From assembly GCA_963772265.1 (NCBI GenBank), contig CAVYWS010000004.1, forward strand, positions 186,001 to 250,000: a stretch of 64,000 nt of DNA, in the 5' to 3' direction. Shown here in pieces: positions 44,252 through 53,841 of this stretch. Origin of the DNA: Mayfieldus sp963772265 (lineage in GTDB: Bacteria > Actinomycetota > Thermoleophilia > Solirubrobacterales > 70-9). A program made the translations under genes and the position numbers. Position 1 is the first letter of the stretch, and each line of letters begins with the position of its first letter. The notes under the pieces are model-generated. The model was not told the DNA's origin and searched no databases. It saw only the letters and a list, made by a program, of their open reading frames with translations.

Positions 44252-47200
44252 GCGCGGCCCGCGACCAGCACGGGGTCGGTCTCGATCAGTTCCAGAAGCC
44301 GGCCCATGCCGAGCCGCTGCGCCGTCGCTCGGGACTCGGCGATCAGCTGCTCGGACCGCTCCCGGTCTCCGGGCCCGCCGCGCCGCGCCAGCACCAATCC
44401 GAGCCGGCAGTTGGATCGCGCCAGCCAGGGCTCCGATCCCGCCGCGCGGCTGTGGTCGGCGGCCTCCTCGAGCAGCGCGACCGCCCCGTTCGCGTCTTGC
44501 TTGACCGAGGCGAGTGCCCCGAGGAAATAGGAGACCGGCCCGAGACAGCTCGCGCCGGCGCCGACCACCACGTATCGCCCGCGGTATGGCTGCAGCAGAT
44601 CGAACAGCTCGGCTGCCCGCGCGGAGTCGTCGAGCTTGAGGCAGGTCATCGCGGTGAACGCGATCGCGGCCAGCCAGTCGCCGTCGAAGGGGACGGGGGA
44701 GAAGTTGTCGGCGGTCAGGGCCTCCAGCTCCGCCCGGGCCTGCGCCGAGTGCTCGGTCTCGCTGCTGAGCAGCGCGACGGCGGCCCGCCATATCGGCGCG
44801 CCGGTGCGCTCTTTGAGGTCGCGCAACGGCGTCTCGAGCTCCTCGATGCGGCCCTGCTCCCAGCGCATCGTGATCAGCTCGAGGGTCGAGTAGTGAAGGG
44901 CGCTGGGCGACTGCGCGAGCATCCCCAGCTCGATCACCTCGCCGGCCAGCTCCTCGACCTCGTTGAAACGTCCCCGGATCAGGGCCCTGGTCGCGCGGTA
45001 GGCGCGGCTGTGGACCTGATTGCTCGGCTGCTTGCTCTGGTCGGCGAGCTTCTCGTGCTCGGCGATCGCCGCGCTGAGGCCCTCGATGTCGCCGGTCTCG
45101 GCGGAGACCCGGGCCCTGAGGCTCTGCATCTGCAGGGCCAGGTCGCGGTCGCGAATCGAACCGTTCAGCGCCAGCAGCTCGTCGACGATGCGGATGCGCT
45201 CATCGAGCCCGTCGGGCCGAAGCACCGTGTACCAGCGCCCGACCAGGGCCGCGGCAAGGGCCCCGGGGTCGTCGACGGTGCGTGCGATCTCGATCGCATC
45301 GGAGCCGAGGACCTCGGCGCGCTCGAGATCTCCGTCGGAGGCGACGATCTCGGCCAGCCGGGCGGTGAGCTTCGCGCGCAGCGCCTGGTCCTCCGGGTCC
45401 GCCTCCAGCGCGTTTGCGAGCAGGTGGCGGGCGTCGGGGTCGGGCGCTCCGAAGCGCTCCCAGCGATCGCCGCAGAAGCCGAGCGCGGCCCGGCCGAGGG
45501 CGCCGGCATCGTCGCCCGACCGGGCGATCCTCGCCGCCCGCGCGAAGGTCTCGCGGGAGGCATCGACATGGCCGGCTCGCCGCTCGGCCTCGCCGAGCGC
45601 CAATAGCACCTCACAGCGCAGCCCCTCGTCGTCGCTGGCCGCCATCTCGATCGCCAGCAGTGCCTGGCTGTAGTGCTCGATCGCCTCCTCGTAGGAGAAG
45701 GCGCCGAGGGCGGCGGCACCGGCGCGCACGCAGTACTCGAGCGCCTTCGGTGCGGCCGGCGATCCGGCGCCGGAGAAGTGGCGGGCGAGCTCGGCGACGT
45801 GGTGGGGGTCGCTCCCGTGGCGACGCTCGAGCGCCTCGGCGAGCTGCCGGTGAAGGGCGGTCCGCTGGCCCTTGGGCAGGCTCGCGTAGACCGCCTGCCG
45901 AAACAGGGAGTGGGAGAAGGCGTAGCGGTCGAGGGTGCCCGGGACGTCGATCAGAAGCCCGGCCGTGACCGCCGACTCCAGGGCCGCCACGACCGAGTCC
46001 GCCGGCAGGTCGCTGACGTCGGCCAGCAGCTCCGACTCGAACTCGCGGCCGACCACCGACGCGACCTCGAGCACGCCCTTGACATCGTCGCCAAGCTCGC
46101 TGGCGCGGTGGGTCACCGCCTCGCGGACAAGGCTCGGCACCCCGCCCGCATAGATCGCCTCGTGGGGAGGACGGCCCCCGGCGATGCCGAGGTCCTCGAG
46201 CGTCTCTCCATGCTCGGCGAGGTGCTGGACCAGCGCTTCGACCAGGAATGGGTTGCCGCCCGTCTCGGCATGGATCGCCTGCGCCAGGCTGGGGCTCGAC
46301 TGGCCGCCCTGGATCGAGGCGACGAGCGCCGCGGTCTCGTCCGGACCGAGCCCGCCGAGGCGGACGCGCTCGAACAGCCGCTCGCGCCCGAGGTCGGCCA
46401 GGGTCTCGGCCAGCGAGTCGCTGGGCTGGGTCTCGCGGTGGGTCGCCATCACCATCAGCCGCGAGCGGTGCGGAGAGCGGGCGAGGTGGCGGAACATCAG
46501 CAGCGTCCCCTGGTCGGCCCAGTGCAGGTCGTCGATCACCAGCAGCGTCGGCCGCGACTCGGCAATCGCTGAGAGCGTTGCGGTGACCGCGTCGAAGAGG
46601 AGGTCGCGAGCAAGGTCGCCCGCCGGGATCTCCGGCGGCTCCGGGAGCCGGATCGTGATCTCGGGAACCAGTCGTCCGAGCACCCCCGCATGGCGTCCGA
46701 GGCTGCTCTGAAGCTCCTCGACAGAGGTGTTGATCGCCCAGTGGCGGAGCGCCTCGACGAAGGGCTGGTAGCTCAGCATCCCGTGCTCGTCGGCCCGCCC
46801 GTAGAGGACGCCGGCTCCGCTCGAATCGTGGATCCCCCGGGCGAACTCGGTTGCGATCCGCGTCTTGCCCATCCCGGGGTCGCCGCTGATCAGGACGATC
46901 TGGCGCCGGCCCGCGGCCGACTCCTCCCAGAGGTCCTCGAGCTGGCCGAGCTCGCCGGTGCGCCCGACGAACGGGCTGCGCCGCGTCGGCACCAGCCAGG
47001 TGGGGAGGGGAAGCTCGGGCGGGCGCCGGAGCCGACTGGCGGGCCGGCGCCGACTCCCGGACCGGCGTCTGCGGGAGCGGCGCACTGGGCGGGTCGTCCT
47101 CGCTCTCGCGGCCGGTGAGCAGGCGCCGGTGAAGGGCCTGTATCTCCGCCCCGGGAGCGGTTCCGAGCTCCTCGCGCAGGACCCGCCGCAGGCGCTCGTA

Positions 47201-47863
47201 GACCCGCAGCGCCTCGGCCGTGTTGCCGGATGCGACCAGGGCCCGCATCAGCAGCACGTAGCCGGACTCGCGGAACGGCGTGGTGCGGACCAGCTCTCGG
47301 GCCGAGCGCTCGGCTCCCGCCAGCTCCGATCCTCCGAGCCCGATCCCGGCCCGGGCAATGCACTCGCGGGCCCGGATCTGCAGCTCGCCCAGCTCGCGCC
47401 GCACCTCCTCGACCCAGGGGGCGTCGAAGCCGGCGAGGAACGGGCGGCTGGAGATGTTCAGGGCGACGTTTGCGTGGGCCCATGCCTCCTTCCACTCCGA
47501 GGCGTCGCTGGCGGCCTCGGCGGCCTCGATCGCGTACTCGGCCGCCTCGACGTCGACCCAGGTCGACTCGGGCAGGTGCAGCTCGACCGCATCGCGCCCG
47601 GCCAGGGCCTTGGTTCCCAGCGCGCTGCGCAGCCTCGAGAGCTGGGTTCGCAGGGCAGCCGAGGGGTCGGCGGGGGGTCGGTCCGGCCACAGCGCTGCGA
47701 TAAGCTCGTCGCGGCTGACGGGCCGCCCGCGGTTGAGGACCAGATAGGCGAGCAGCACGCGTCCCTGACGCCCGCGCAGCGCCGGCGTAACGTGTCTACC
47801 TTCGACGTCGGCCTTGAGGCGGCCGCATAGCTGTATGCGAGTCTCCCCGGCTACCGTTTGCAT
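44248..47863 (-). CDS. Very large SARP/BTAD-AAA-TPR transcriptional regulator (frameshift near 47040)
   Basis: About 1,204 residues across two frames. Domain order: OmpR-like winged helix (1-95; RVLLAYLVLNRGRPVSRDEL), bacterial transcriptional activator domain (100-245; VYERLRRVLREELGTAPGAE), Pro/Ala linker where the frame breaks, an AAA/NACHT-like ATPase (SPFVGRTGELGQLEDLW, Walker A GDPGMGKTR, Walker B LLVIDDLHWAD), and TPR-rich C-terminus. AfsR/SARP-type activators of this size respond to unknown signals and often control secondary metabolism. The promoter box TATCGT (47871-47876) lies seven bases before the ATG and overlaps three 11-bp direct repeats. Divergent to the small gene at 47930. 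Confidence 0.88.
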
Positions 47864-47868
47864 CCCGG

Positions 47869-47901
47869 AAACGATACGGAAACGGTACCCAAACGGGAAG
47901 T
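47869..47901. promoter_or_regulatory. Three 11-bp direct repeats at the SARP gene promoter
   Basis: AAACGATACGG (47869-47879), AAACGGTACCC (47880-47890) and AAACGGGAAGT (47891-47901) are consecutive. SARP proteins bind heptamer direct repeats spaced by 11 bp. The array covers the -10 box of the SARP gene on the minus strand and lies 28 bases before the divergent ATG 47930. Confidence 0.65.
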
Positions 47902-47929
47902 CAACAGCTCTTATGAAAACTCCCCGTCA

Positions 47930-48139
47930 ATGTCCGTCCATGGCGTCGACCTAAAGGAGCGTCGCGCAAGGCTGATTTTGCGGTGCGAATGCGGTGCCAG
48001 CATCACGGCTAGCCGCAAGAGCCGTCTAGTCGAGCTCGCCCGCATACATTTCGGCGAATTTCACCCGGATCTCGGCGCGGGGGTGCCAGCCGACCTGATC
48101 TTGGCGATGGCGGAGGAAAAGGAGGCGGCCACCACATGA
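47930..48139 (+). CDS. Small DUF1059-like protein, 69 residues
   Basis: The centre, RLILRCECGASITASRKSRL then VELARIHFGEFHPDL, resembles DUF1059 (a CxCG motif followed by a helix with conserved His). The two cysteines and two histidines could bind a metal. ATG 47930 was chosen because the preceding codons to 47858 overlap the SARP promoter repeats. The stop overlaps an ATG (48136) of the next frame by ATGA. Codon use is less GC-biased than neighbours. Function unknown; proximity to a SARP regulator may be meaningful. Confidence 0.6.
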   Translation: MSVHGVDLKERRARLILRCECGASITASRKSRLVELARIHFGEFHPDLGAGVPADLILAMAEEKEAATT

Positions 48140-48165
48140 GTTCAATCAACCCACCCAGGAGAGAT

Positions 48166-48576
48166 ATGAAACTTCGAGCAGGAGATTCAACCACTGGTTC
48201 AAGTGGTTCGATAACGAGCAAGATGCAAACGCGAGCAAGCCATTCAGCCAGGCGCGTCAAGGGCGTCCTGGCACTGATGGTCCTATCGCTGGCCTTTGTT
48301 GCGGTACCCGGCCAGGCGTTCGCTGGAGATCCCTGCAGCGACGCGACCGCCAACCAGTACGCAAACAAGACTCAACAGTGCCTCGCGGCCGGTATTGGCT
48401 CCGGCGGCGGCGGTGGCCAGCCGGCCGAGAAGGTTGCGGTTCCGGCTGCGTCCTCCGGGCCCTCGTTGCCCTTCACGGGTCTTGACGTGGCGGCCCTCGC
48501 TGTTGTTGCGATGGCACTGACTGGGACGGGCGTGGTCCTGCGGCGGCTCGCAACGATGGGAGACACCGAGAAGTGA
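48166..48576 (+). CDS. Secreted LPFTG surface-anchor protein, 136 residues
   Basis: Signal sequence (VKGVLALMVLSLAFVAVPGQ, cleavage near AFA), a short mature region with two cysteines (DPCSDAT and TQQCLAAG), a Gly-rich linker, then a sortase-type sorting signal: LPFTG (residues 111-115 counted from 48136), a hydrophobic segment (LDVAALAVVAMALTGTGVVL) and a positive tail RRLATMGDTEK. It should be anchored to peptidoglycan by a sortase encoded elsewhere. ATG 48166 has AGGAGAG close upstream; ATG 48136, overlapping the previous stop, is also possible. Its stop overlaps the GTG of the phosphotransferase gene (GTGA), suggesting a joint role at the cell surface. Confidence 0.75.
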   Translation: MKLRAGDSTTGSSGSITSKMQTRASHSARRVKGVLALMVLSLAFVAVPGQAFAGDPCSDATANQYANKTQQCLAAGIGSGGGGGQPAEKVAVPAASSGPSLPFTGLDVAALAVVAMALTGTGVVLRRLATMGDTEK

Positions 48577-50043
48577 CCAACAGGCGGGGGAAGCGGGTGG
48601 GCTTCCCCTACCTGACCGCCTTTAGAGCCCGGCGACTGCTCGACCTGTCGGCCTTCCGGCTGGCACCCGCAGCGGTCGCCGGGCTCATGGCGAGCAGTCA
48701 CCTGAGCCGTCCCAGCGACGGCTTGATCGTGTTTGCTGCGATCGTTCTCACGAGCGCCTTGCTGGAGCGCGAGCAGATGCCGCTCCACCTGATGCCCCTT
48801 TCCTGGTTCGTGGTGCGCACCGCGGTGCCGGTGATCGGGTCGGGTTTGGCGCTCGCTGTCTTTGCGATCTCCGGCGAGGGCCAGTCGGTGACGGCGATGT
48901 TCATCCCGATCTCCGGCGCCTGGCTCGTGACCGCGTTCGCGACCTGGACCACCAACCGCTTCGAGTCGGTGCGCCAGGTTCGCCTCGCCGTGATCGGCTC
49001 GGCGGAGATCGCGCTGGGCCTCGACGAGGAGCTTCGCACCGCCGATCTCCGGGCCTACACCGTCGTCGGATGGCTCGCGGACAGCCCGAGCTCGGTCGAG
49101 CGCTCTGACTCAGGGCCGTGCCGCCTCGGCTCGATCGACGACGGGCTGAAGGAGATCGTCTCGCGCAACAAGATCGACCTGCTCGTCCACAGCGCCGGCC
49201 CGCCGGTCGAGGACGAGGATGCCGAGCACCACGGCCGGCTTGAGATCTTCGAGCGGGTCGCGGCGGAATGCCTCGACCTGCCGGTGCGGCTGATCGAGGC
49301 CAGCCTGCTGTACGAGGACCTGCTCGGCCACGTGCCGCTGGGCCAGAGCACGTCGGCCTGGTTCCAATACCTGATGCACCCCCGCTACAAGGCGGGTTCA
49401 CCCTTCTCCAAGCGCGCCTTCGACATCTTCGGCGGGTCGCCTGATGCTGATCGCCGCAGCACCGATCCTGGCGGCGCTGGCGCTGGCGGTCAAGCTCACC
49501 GACCGGGGCCCGATCTTCTACAGGCAGCGCAGGGTTGGCGAGGGAGGCGAGGATTTCGCGATGATCAAGATGCGCTCGATGACGGTCGCCGCCGAGACCG
49601 GCGGCGCCCAGTGGTCGACCGCCGACGACCAGCGGATAACCGGCGTCGGCCGGCTGATGCGCCGCATGCACCTCGACGAGCTGCCGCAGCTCTGGAACGT
49701 GCTGCGCGGCGAGATGACCCTGGTCGGGCCGCGCCCCGAGCGCCCCGAGCTGATCTCCGAGCTCGAGCGCCAGCTTCCGTACTACGACCGCCGCCACCTG
49801 GTCAAGCCCGGGATCGCGGGCTGGGCGCAGGCGCGCTGCGGCTATGGCGGATCGGAAGAGGGGACGAGCTGGAAGCTCTGCCACGACCTCTTCTACCTCA
49901 AGCACCGCTCGGTCTACTTCGATCTGCTGATCCTGGTCGAGAACGTCAGGGTCTCGCTGCGCAGCGGCGTCCAGTTCGACGTCCGCGCTCCGCAGGAGCA
50001 GTTCATCCTCGCCCGGGCGCCGCACGAGGCAAGGACCTCCTAG
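48573..50043 (+). CDS. Polyprenyl-phosphate sugar phosphotransferase, exopolysaccharide type (frameshift near 49438)
   Basis: About 489 residues. N-terminal half: four to five membrane helices and a Rossmann-like region (VRLAVIGSAEIALGLDEELR), as in WcaJ/CpsE-type enzymes. C-terminal catalytic part in the other frame: KLTDRGPIFYRQRRVGEGGE, FAMIKMRSM, RRMHLDELPQLWNVLRGEMT, LVGPRPERPEL and KPGIAGWAQ. The join reads FDIFGG-x-LMLIAAAP. It transfers a sugar-1-phosphate to undecaprenyl phosphate, the first step of polysaccharide assembly. No further polysaccharide genes follow here. It is coupled to the LPFTG gene upstream. Confidence 0.86.
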
Positions 50044-50054
50044 CAGCTGCCGCG

Positions 50055-50820
50055 CTAGTGCTCGAGCACCAGGCCGAGGAAGCGCTTGGTGCGTTCCTCG
50101 CGCGGGTTGTCGAGCAGCTCGCCGGGCGTGCCCTGCTCGACGATCACCCCGTCGTCCATGAAGACGATCCGGTCGGCGACGTCGCGGGCGAAGCCAAGCT
50201 CGTGGGTGACGACGATCATCGTCATCCCGTCCTTGGCGAGGCCGCGCATCACGTCCAGCACCTCCTTGACCAGTTCGGGGTCGAGCGCCGAGGTCGGCTC
50301 GTCGAACATCATCAGCTTCGGGTCCATCGCCAGCGCCCGGGCGATCGCCACCCGCTGCTGCTGGCCCCCCGAGAGACGGTTCGGGGTATTCGTCGGTCTT
50401 TCCCTCGAGCCCGACCCCTCTGAGCAGCCCTCGGCCCTGCGTCGTGGCTTCGGCCTCGCAGCGCCTTTGACCTGGGTCGGCGCCTCGATCACGTTCTCCA
50501 GCGCCGTCTTGTGGGGGAAGAGGTTGAAGCTGCTGGAAGACCATTCCGATCCCGGCCGGCTGCTGGCGACTCCGACTCGCAGCCGTGCAGCTGTTGCCCG
50601 CCTGCCGGTAGTCGACCAGCTCCCCTCGACCCAGAGCCGCCCCGCATTGATCTTCTCGAGGTGGTTGATGCAGCGCAGGAACGTGGACTTGCCGGAGCCG
50701 GAGGGGCCGAGCAGGCAGGTCACCTCTCCCGGCGCGACCTCGAGGCGAGATTCCCTTCAGGACCTCGAGGCGGCGGAAGCGCTTGCGGACCCTCTCCGCC
50801 TTGACCATCGGCTCAGTCAT
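50055..50820 (-). CDS. Polar amino-acid ABC transporter ATP-binding protein (several frameshifts)
   Basis: About 255 codons. ATG 50820 begins MTEPMVKAERVRKRFRRLEV; the next segment in another frame has Walker A LGPSGSGKSTFLRCINHLE, then after further indels near 50540-50620 FNLFPHKTALENVIEAPTQV, signature NRLSGGQQQRVAIARAL, Walker B KLMMFDEPTSALDPEL and H-loop TMIVVTHELGFARDVADRIV. Together they match GlnQ-type ATPases. At least three single-base indels (near 50750, 50620, 50400). With the permease and binding protein upstream on the same strand it forms an importer, perhaps for cystine given the cysM gene next to it. Confidence 0.83.
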
Positions 50821-51795
50821 CGATGGTCCTCCCCCCTGCCGAACGTCGGTCCCATCGGCATCCCGGTGAGCTCGACACTGGCGTGTCGGGGCCAGAAGCC
50901 CCTTCGCAGCCTTTCCAGGAAGGTGAGCGGGACCTCGCGGTGCTGCCGCGGCCGAAGTAGCGCTCGATGTAGTACTGGCCGATCTCAGCACCGAGGTCAC
51001 GGCGAGGTACCAGATGCTGGCCACGACAGGAGCTGGATGATCTTGTAGTTCTGTGCGTAGATCAGCTGCGACGTATAGAGCAGGTCGGTCACCGCGATCA
51101 CGCTGACCAGGGAGGTCGTCTTCAGCATCGAGATCGACTCGTTGCCGGTCGGCGGGATGATCACCCGCATCGCCTGCGGGAGCACGATCCGGCGCATCGT
51201 CTCCAGGCGGGTCATCCCGAGCGCCTGGGCGGCGTCGGTCTGGCCCTCGTGCACCGAGATGATCCCGGCGCGGTACGATCTCCGACATGTAGGCCCCTTC
51301 GTTGAGGCCGAGCCCGAGGGTTCCGGCGAGGAATGGCGAGGTCATGGCGTTGAGATGGACGAAGGACGGGCCGAAGGGGATGCCGAGGTCGATGCTGGGA
51401 TAGAGGGCGGCGATGTTGTTCCAGAAGAGGATCTGGACCAGGACCGGCGTGCCGCGGAACAGCCGATGTAGATCCAGCTCGAGCCGCTGAGCAGGGGGTT
51501 CGGCGAGAGCCGCATCAGGGCGAGGATCACGCCGAGGACGATCCCGATCGCCATCGCAGGCCGGTCAGCTCGAGCGTGATCACCAAGCCGTGGAGGATGC
51601 GGCTGGAGAACAGGTAGTCGCCGACCACATTCCACTCGAAGCGGTCGTTGGTGACCATCGAGTTGACCAGCGCGATCAGCAGGATCGCGACGACCACGGC
51701 CGCGATCCAGCGGCCGGGATGGCGACCGGGACCGCCTTGATTTCCTCCGGCGGCCCGGTCTGCCTTATGTCCGTTGCCGCGTCAGGCGGCGTCAC
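50817..51795 (-). CDS. Polar amino-acid ABC transporter permease (several frameshifts)
   Basis: About 325 codons from GTG 51795 (VTPPDAATDIRQTGPPEEIK), with AAGGAG upstream. Fragments in three frames line up with HisM/GlnP-type permeases: WIAAVVVAILLIALVNSMVT, LTALAMAIGIVLGVILALMR, FLAGTLGLGLNEGAYMSEIV, the EAA loop VHEGQTDAAQALGMTRLETM, VLPQAMRVIIPPTGNESISM and KTTSLVSVIAVTDLLYTSQL. The distal end is too broken to place exactly; the ATPase start overlaps it. A single permease gene implies a homodimer. Confidence 0.75.
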
Positions 51796-51840
51796 GCGAT
51801 ACCAGTACCCGCGGCTCCTTCTAGCTGACCGCTCCGTTGA

Positions 51841-52760
51841 TCACGGGTTGGTTATCGCACCCTCCGAGAGCCCCCAGTAGTCGATGATCTTCTTATAGGT
51901 GCCGTCGGCGATCAGCGCCTTTACCGCGTCGAGCACCGGCTTGGCCATCCCGTTGTCCTTCGGGATCGCGATTCCGTACGGCTCGGGGGGCACCGGCTGG
52001 CCGACCACCTTGAACTGGCCGTTGGACTGCTGGGCGATGTAGACGGCGACCGGCGTGTCGGCGGCGCCGACCTCGGCTCGGCCGCTCGAGATCGCCAGGT
52101 TGGCCGCGTTCTGGTCCGGCAGGACCTGCAGGTCGACGCCCGGCTTGCCGGCGGCCTTGCACTTCTTGCTCTGCTCCTCGATCGCGTCCGCCTGAATGGT
52201 CCCCTTTTCGACCGCGGCGCTCTTGCCGCAAAGATCGGCGAACGAGGTGACCTCGGAATCGCCCTTCTTGACGTAGAGCGAGGTGCCGGCGGTCAGGTAG
52301 GTGACGAAGTCGACCGTCTGCTCGCGCTCCTTGGTGTCGGTGAACGAGGACATCCCGAGGTCGTACTTGTTGGCCGCGAGCCCCGGAATGATGCTGTCGA
52401 AGGTCACGTTCTTGACCTCGGCCTTCAGCCCCATCACCTGAGCGATCGCCTTCGCGAGGTCGGCGTCCATCCCGATCACGGTCTTTCCGTCGGGCGCGAT
52501 GTACTCGTCAGGCGGATAGGTCGCGTCGGCAGCGACGGTGAGCGTCCCCTTGGACGAGATCGACTTCGGAACCGCCGCGGCGATGGCCGGACCTTCGCCA
52601 CGTTGATCCCGGGCGTTGCCGTCTTCGCCGCGGCCGAGCCGCCTGATTTCGCGGTGCTGCCGTTGTCGTTGTCGTCGCTGCCTCCGCAGCCCGCCACGAT
52701 CAGCGACAGCGCCAGCAGCGCGATCGCCACGACCAGGGCGCCAAGCCGGGTCCTACACAT
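51841..52760 (-). CDS. Polar amino-acid ABC transporter substrate-binding lipoprotein (frameshift near 52590)
   Basis: About 306 codons. Lipoprotein signal (ALVVAIALLALSLIVAGC, lipidated Cys25), then a Ser/Gly linker and a type-2 periplasmic-binding domain: GTLTVAADATYPPDEYIAPD, IGMDADLAKAIAQVMG, FDSIIPGLAANKYDLGMSSF, KEREQTVDFVTY and AVKALIADGTYKKIIDYWGL. GGAGG lies about ten bases before the ATG. It is divergent from cysM with 115 bases between. Cystine or another polar amino acid is the probable ligand (inference from context only). Confidence 0.85.
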
Positions 52761-52840
52761 CGATCCTTCCCTCCGTTCGTGAGAGACGCCTTACGGGGTG
52801 CAACATACCGCCACCCCTGGCCAGGGAGGGCGTCCTTCAC

Positions 52841-52855
52841 TACACTTTTTAAAGT
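52841..52855 (+). promoter_or_regulatory. Candidate sulfur-regulon operator and -10 box upstream of cysM
   Basis: TACACT (52841-52846) overlaps the palindrome ACTTTTTAAAGT (52844-52855). The word is shared with 42744-42758 in front of rhodanese-moeB. Located 20 bases before GTG 52876 and 80 bases from the divergent transporter gene, so it could act on both. Confidence 0.65.
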
Positions 52856-52875
52856 AAGGAGTCGAGAGAGACCCG

Positions 52876-53841
52876 GTGCCCTCAGACGAACTGCTCAATC
52901 GTCCCTGCGGGGGCCGCTTCAGCAACGTACTCGAGTCGATCGGCAATACGCCCTTGGTCGAGCTGCCTCGCATGTCGCCGAGGCCCGGCGTCCGCATCTA
53001 CGCCAAGCTCGAAGGACGCAACCCGACCGGCTCGGTCAAGGACCGGGTCGCGAAGGCGATGATCGACTCCGCCGAGGAGCAGGGCCTGATCGAGCCCGGC
53101 CAGACCATCCTCGAGCCGACCTCGGGCAATACCGGGATAGCGCTGGGGATGATCTGCCGCCGCAAGGGCTACCCGCTGAAGGTGGTGATGCCCGACAACG
53201 TGACCGAGGAGCGGAACCAGCTGCTGCGCATGTACGGGACCGAGATCGTCTACTCGGAGGGCGCCAAGGGATCGAACGGCGCAGTCGAGCTGGCACTGGA
53301 TATGGCCACCGACCCGAAGTACTACATGCCCTACCAGTACGGCAACGAAGCCAACCCGCGGGCGCACTACGAGGGCACCGCCCCGGAGATACTCGAGGAG
53401 CTCGACGAGGTGGCGGCATTCGTCGGCGGCCTGGGAACCGGCGGGACCCTGATGGGAAACGGTCGCCGACTCAAGGAGCATGACCCGAAGACGCTGATCG
53501 TCGCGGCCGAGCCGATGCAGGGCGAGCCGGTGCAGGGCCTGCGCTCGCTCGACGACGGCTTCATCCCGCCGATCATCGACCTGGCGGTGCTCGACCGCAA
53601 GATCATGGTCTCCAACCGCGACGCGATCGTCTGGACCAAGCGGCTGCTCGAGGAGGAGGGCGTGTTCGCGGGGGTTTCCGCCGGCGCGATCGCCTCCGTG
53701 GCGGCGCGGATCGCCGGTGAGCTGGATGAAGGGAACGTGGTCTTCCTGATCCCCGACGACGGATGGAAGTACCTCTCCTCGGGCGTCTACACCAAGCCGA
53801 TCGAGGAGCTGGAGGACATCGACTCGACCTTCTGGTGGTAG
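52876..53841 (+). CDS. cysM: Cysteine synthase CysM (probably sulfur-carrier dependent)
   Basis: 321 residues. PLP lysine Lys55 in NPTGSVKDRVA, phosphate loop and substrate loop TSGNTGIALG, and FVGGLGTGGTLMG. GSVKDR, the NRDAIVWTKRLLEEEGVFAG segment and the C-terminal WKYLSSGVYTKPIEELEDID are those of O-phosphoserine-type CysM. It would make CysO-cysteine from the thiocarboxylated carrier (43976) and O-phosphoserine; Mec (54668) then frees cysteine. GTG 52876 follows GAGAGAG weakly; an AGGAG lies further upstream. The 3' end overlaps the next gene by seven bases. Confidence 0.92.
   Translation: MPSDELLNRPCGGRFSNVLESIGNTPLVELPRMSPRPGVRIYAKLEGRNPTGSVKDRVAKAMIDSAEEQGLIEPGQTILEPTSGNTGIALGMICRRKGYPLKVVMPDNVTEERNQLLRMYGTEIVYSEGAKGSNGAVELALDMATDPKYYMPYQYGNEANPRAHYEGTAPEILEELDEVAAFVGGLGTGGTLMGNGRRLKEHDPKTLIVAAEPMQGEPVQGLRSLDDGFIPPIIDLAVLDRKIMVSNRDAIVWTKRLLEEEGVFAGVSAGAIASVAARIAGELDEGNVVFLIPDDGWKYLSSGVYTKPIEELEDIDSTFWW

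Noticed and set aside
47869..47901. Possible CRISPR repeats
   Set aside because: Units are 11 bp without spacers and overlap a promoter; no cas genes in the window.
48901..51345. 814-codon minus-strand open frame joining transporter fragments with sequence opposite the phosphotransferase
   Set aside because: A chimera created by frameshifts; only short stretches match transporter proteins.
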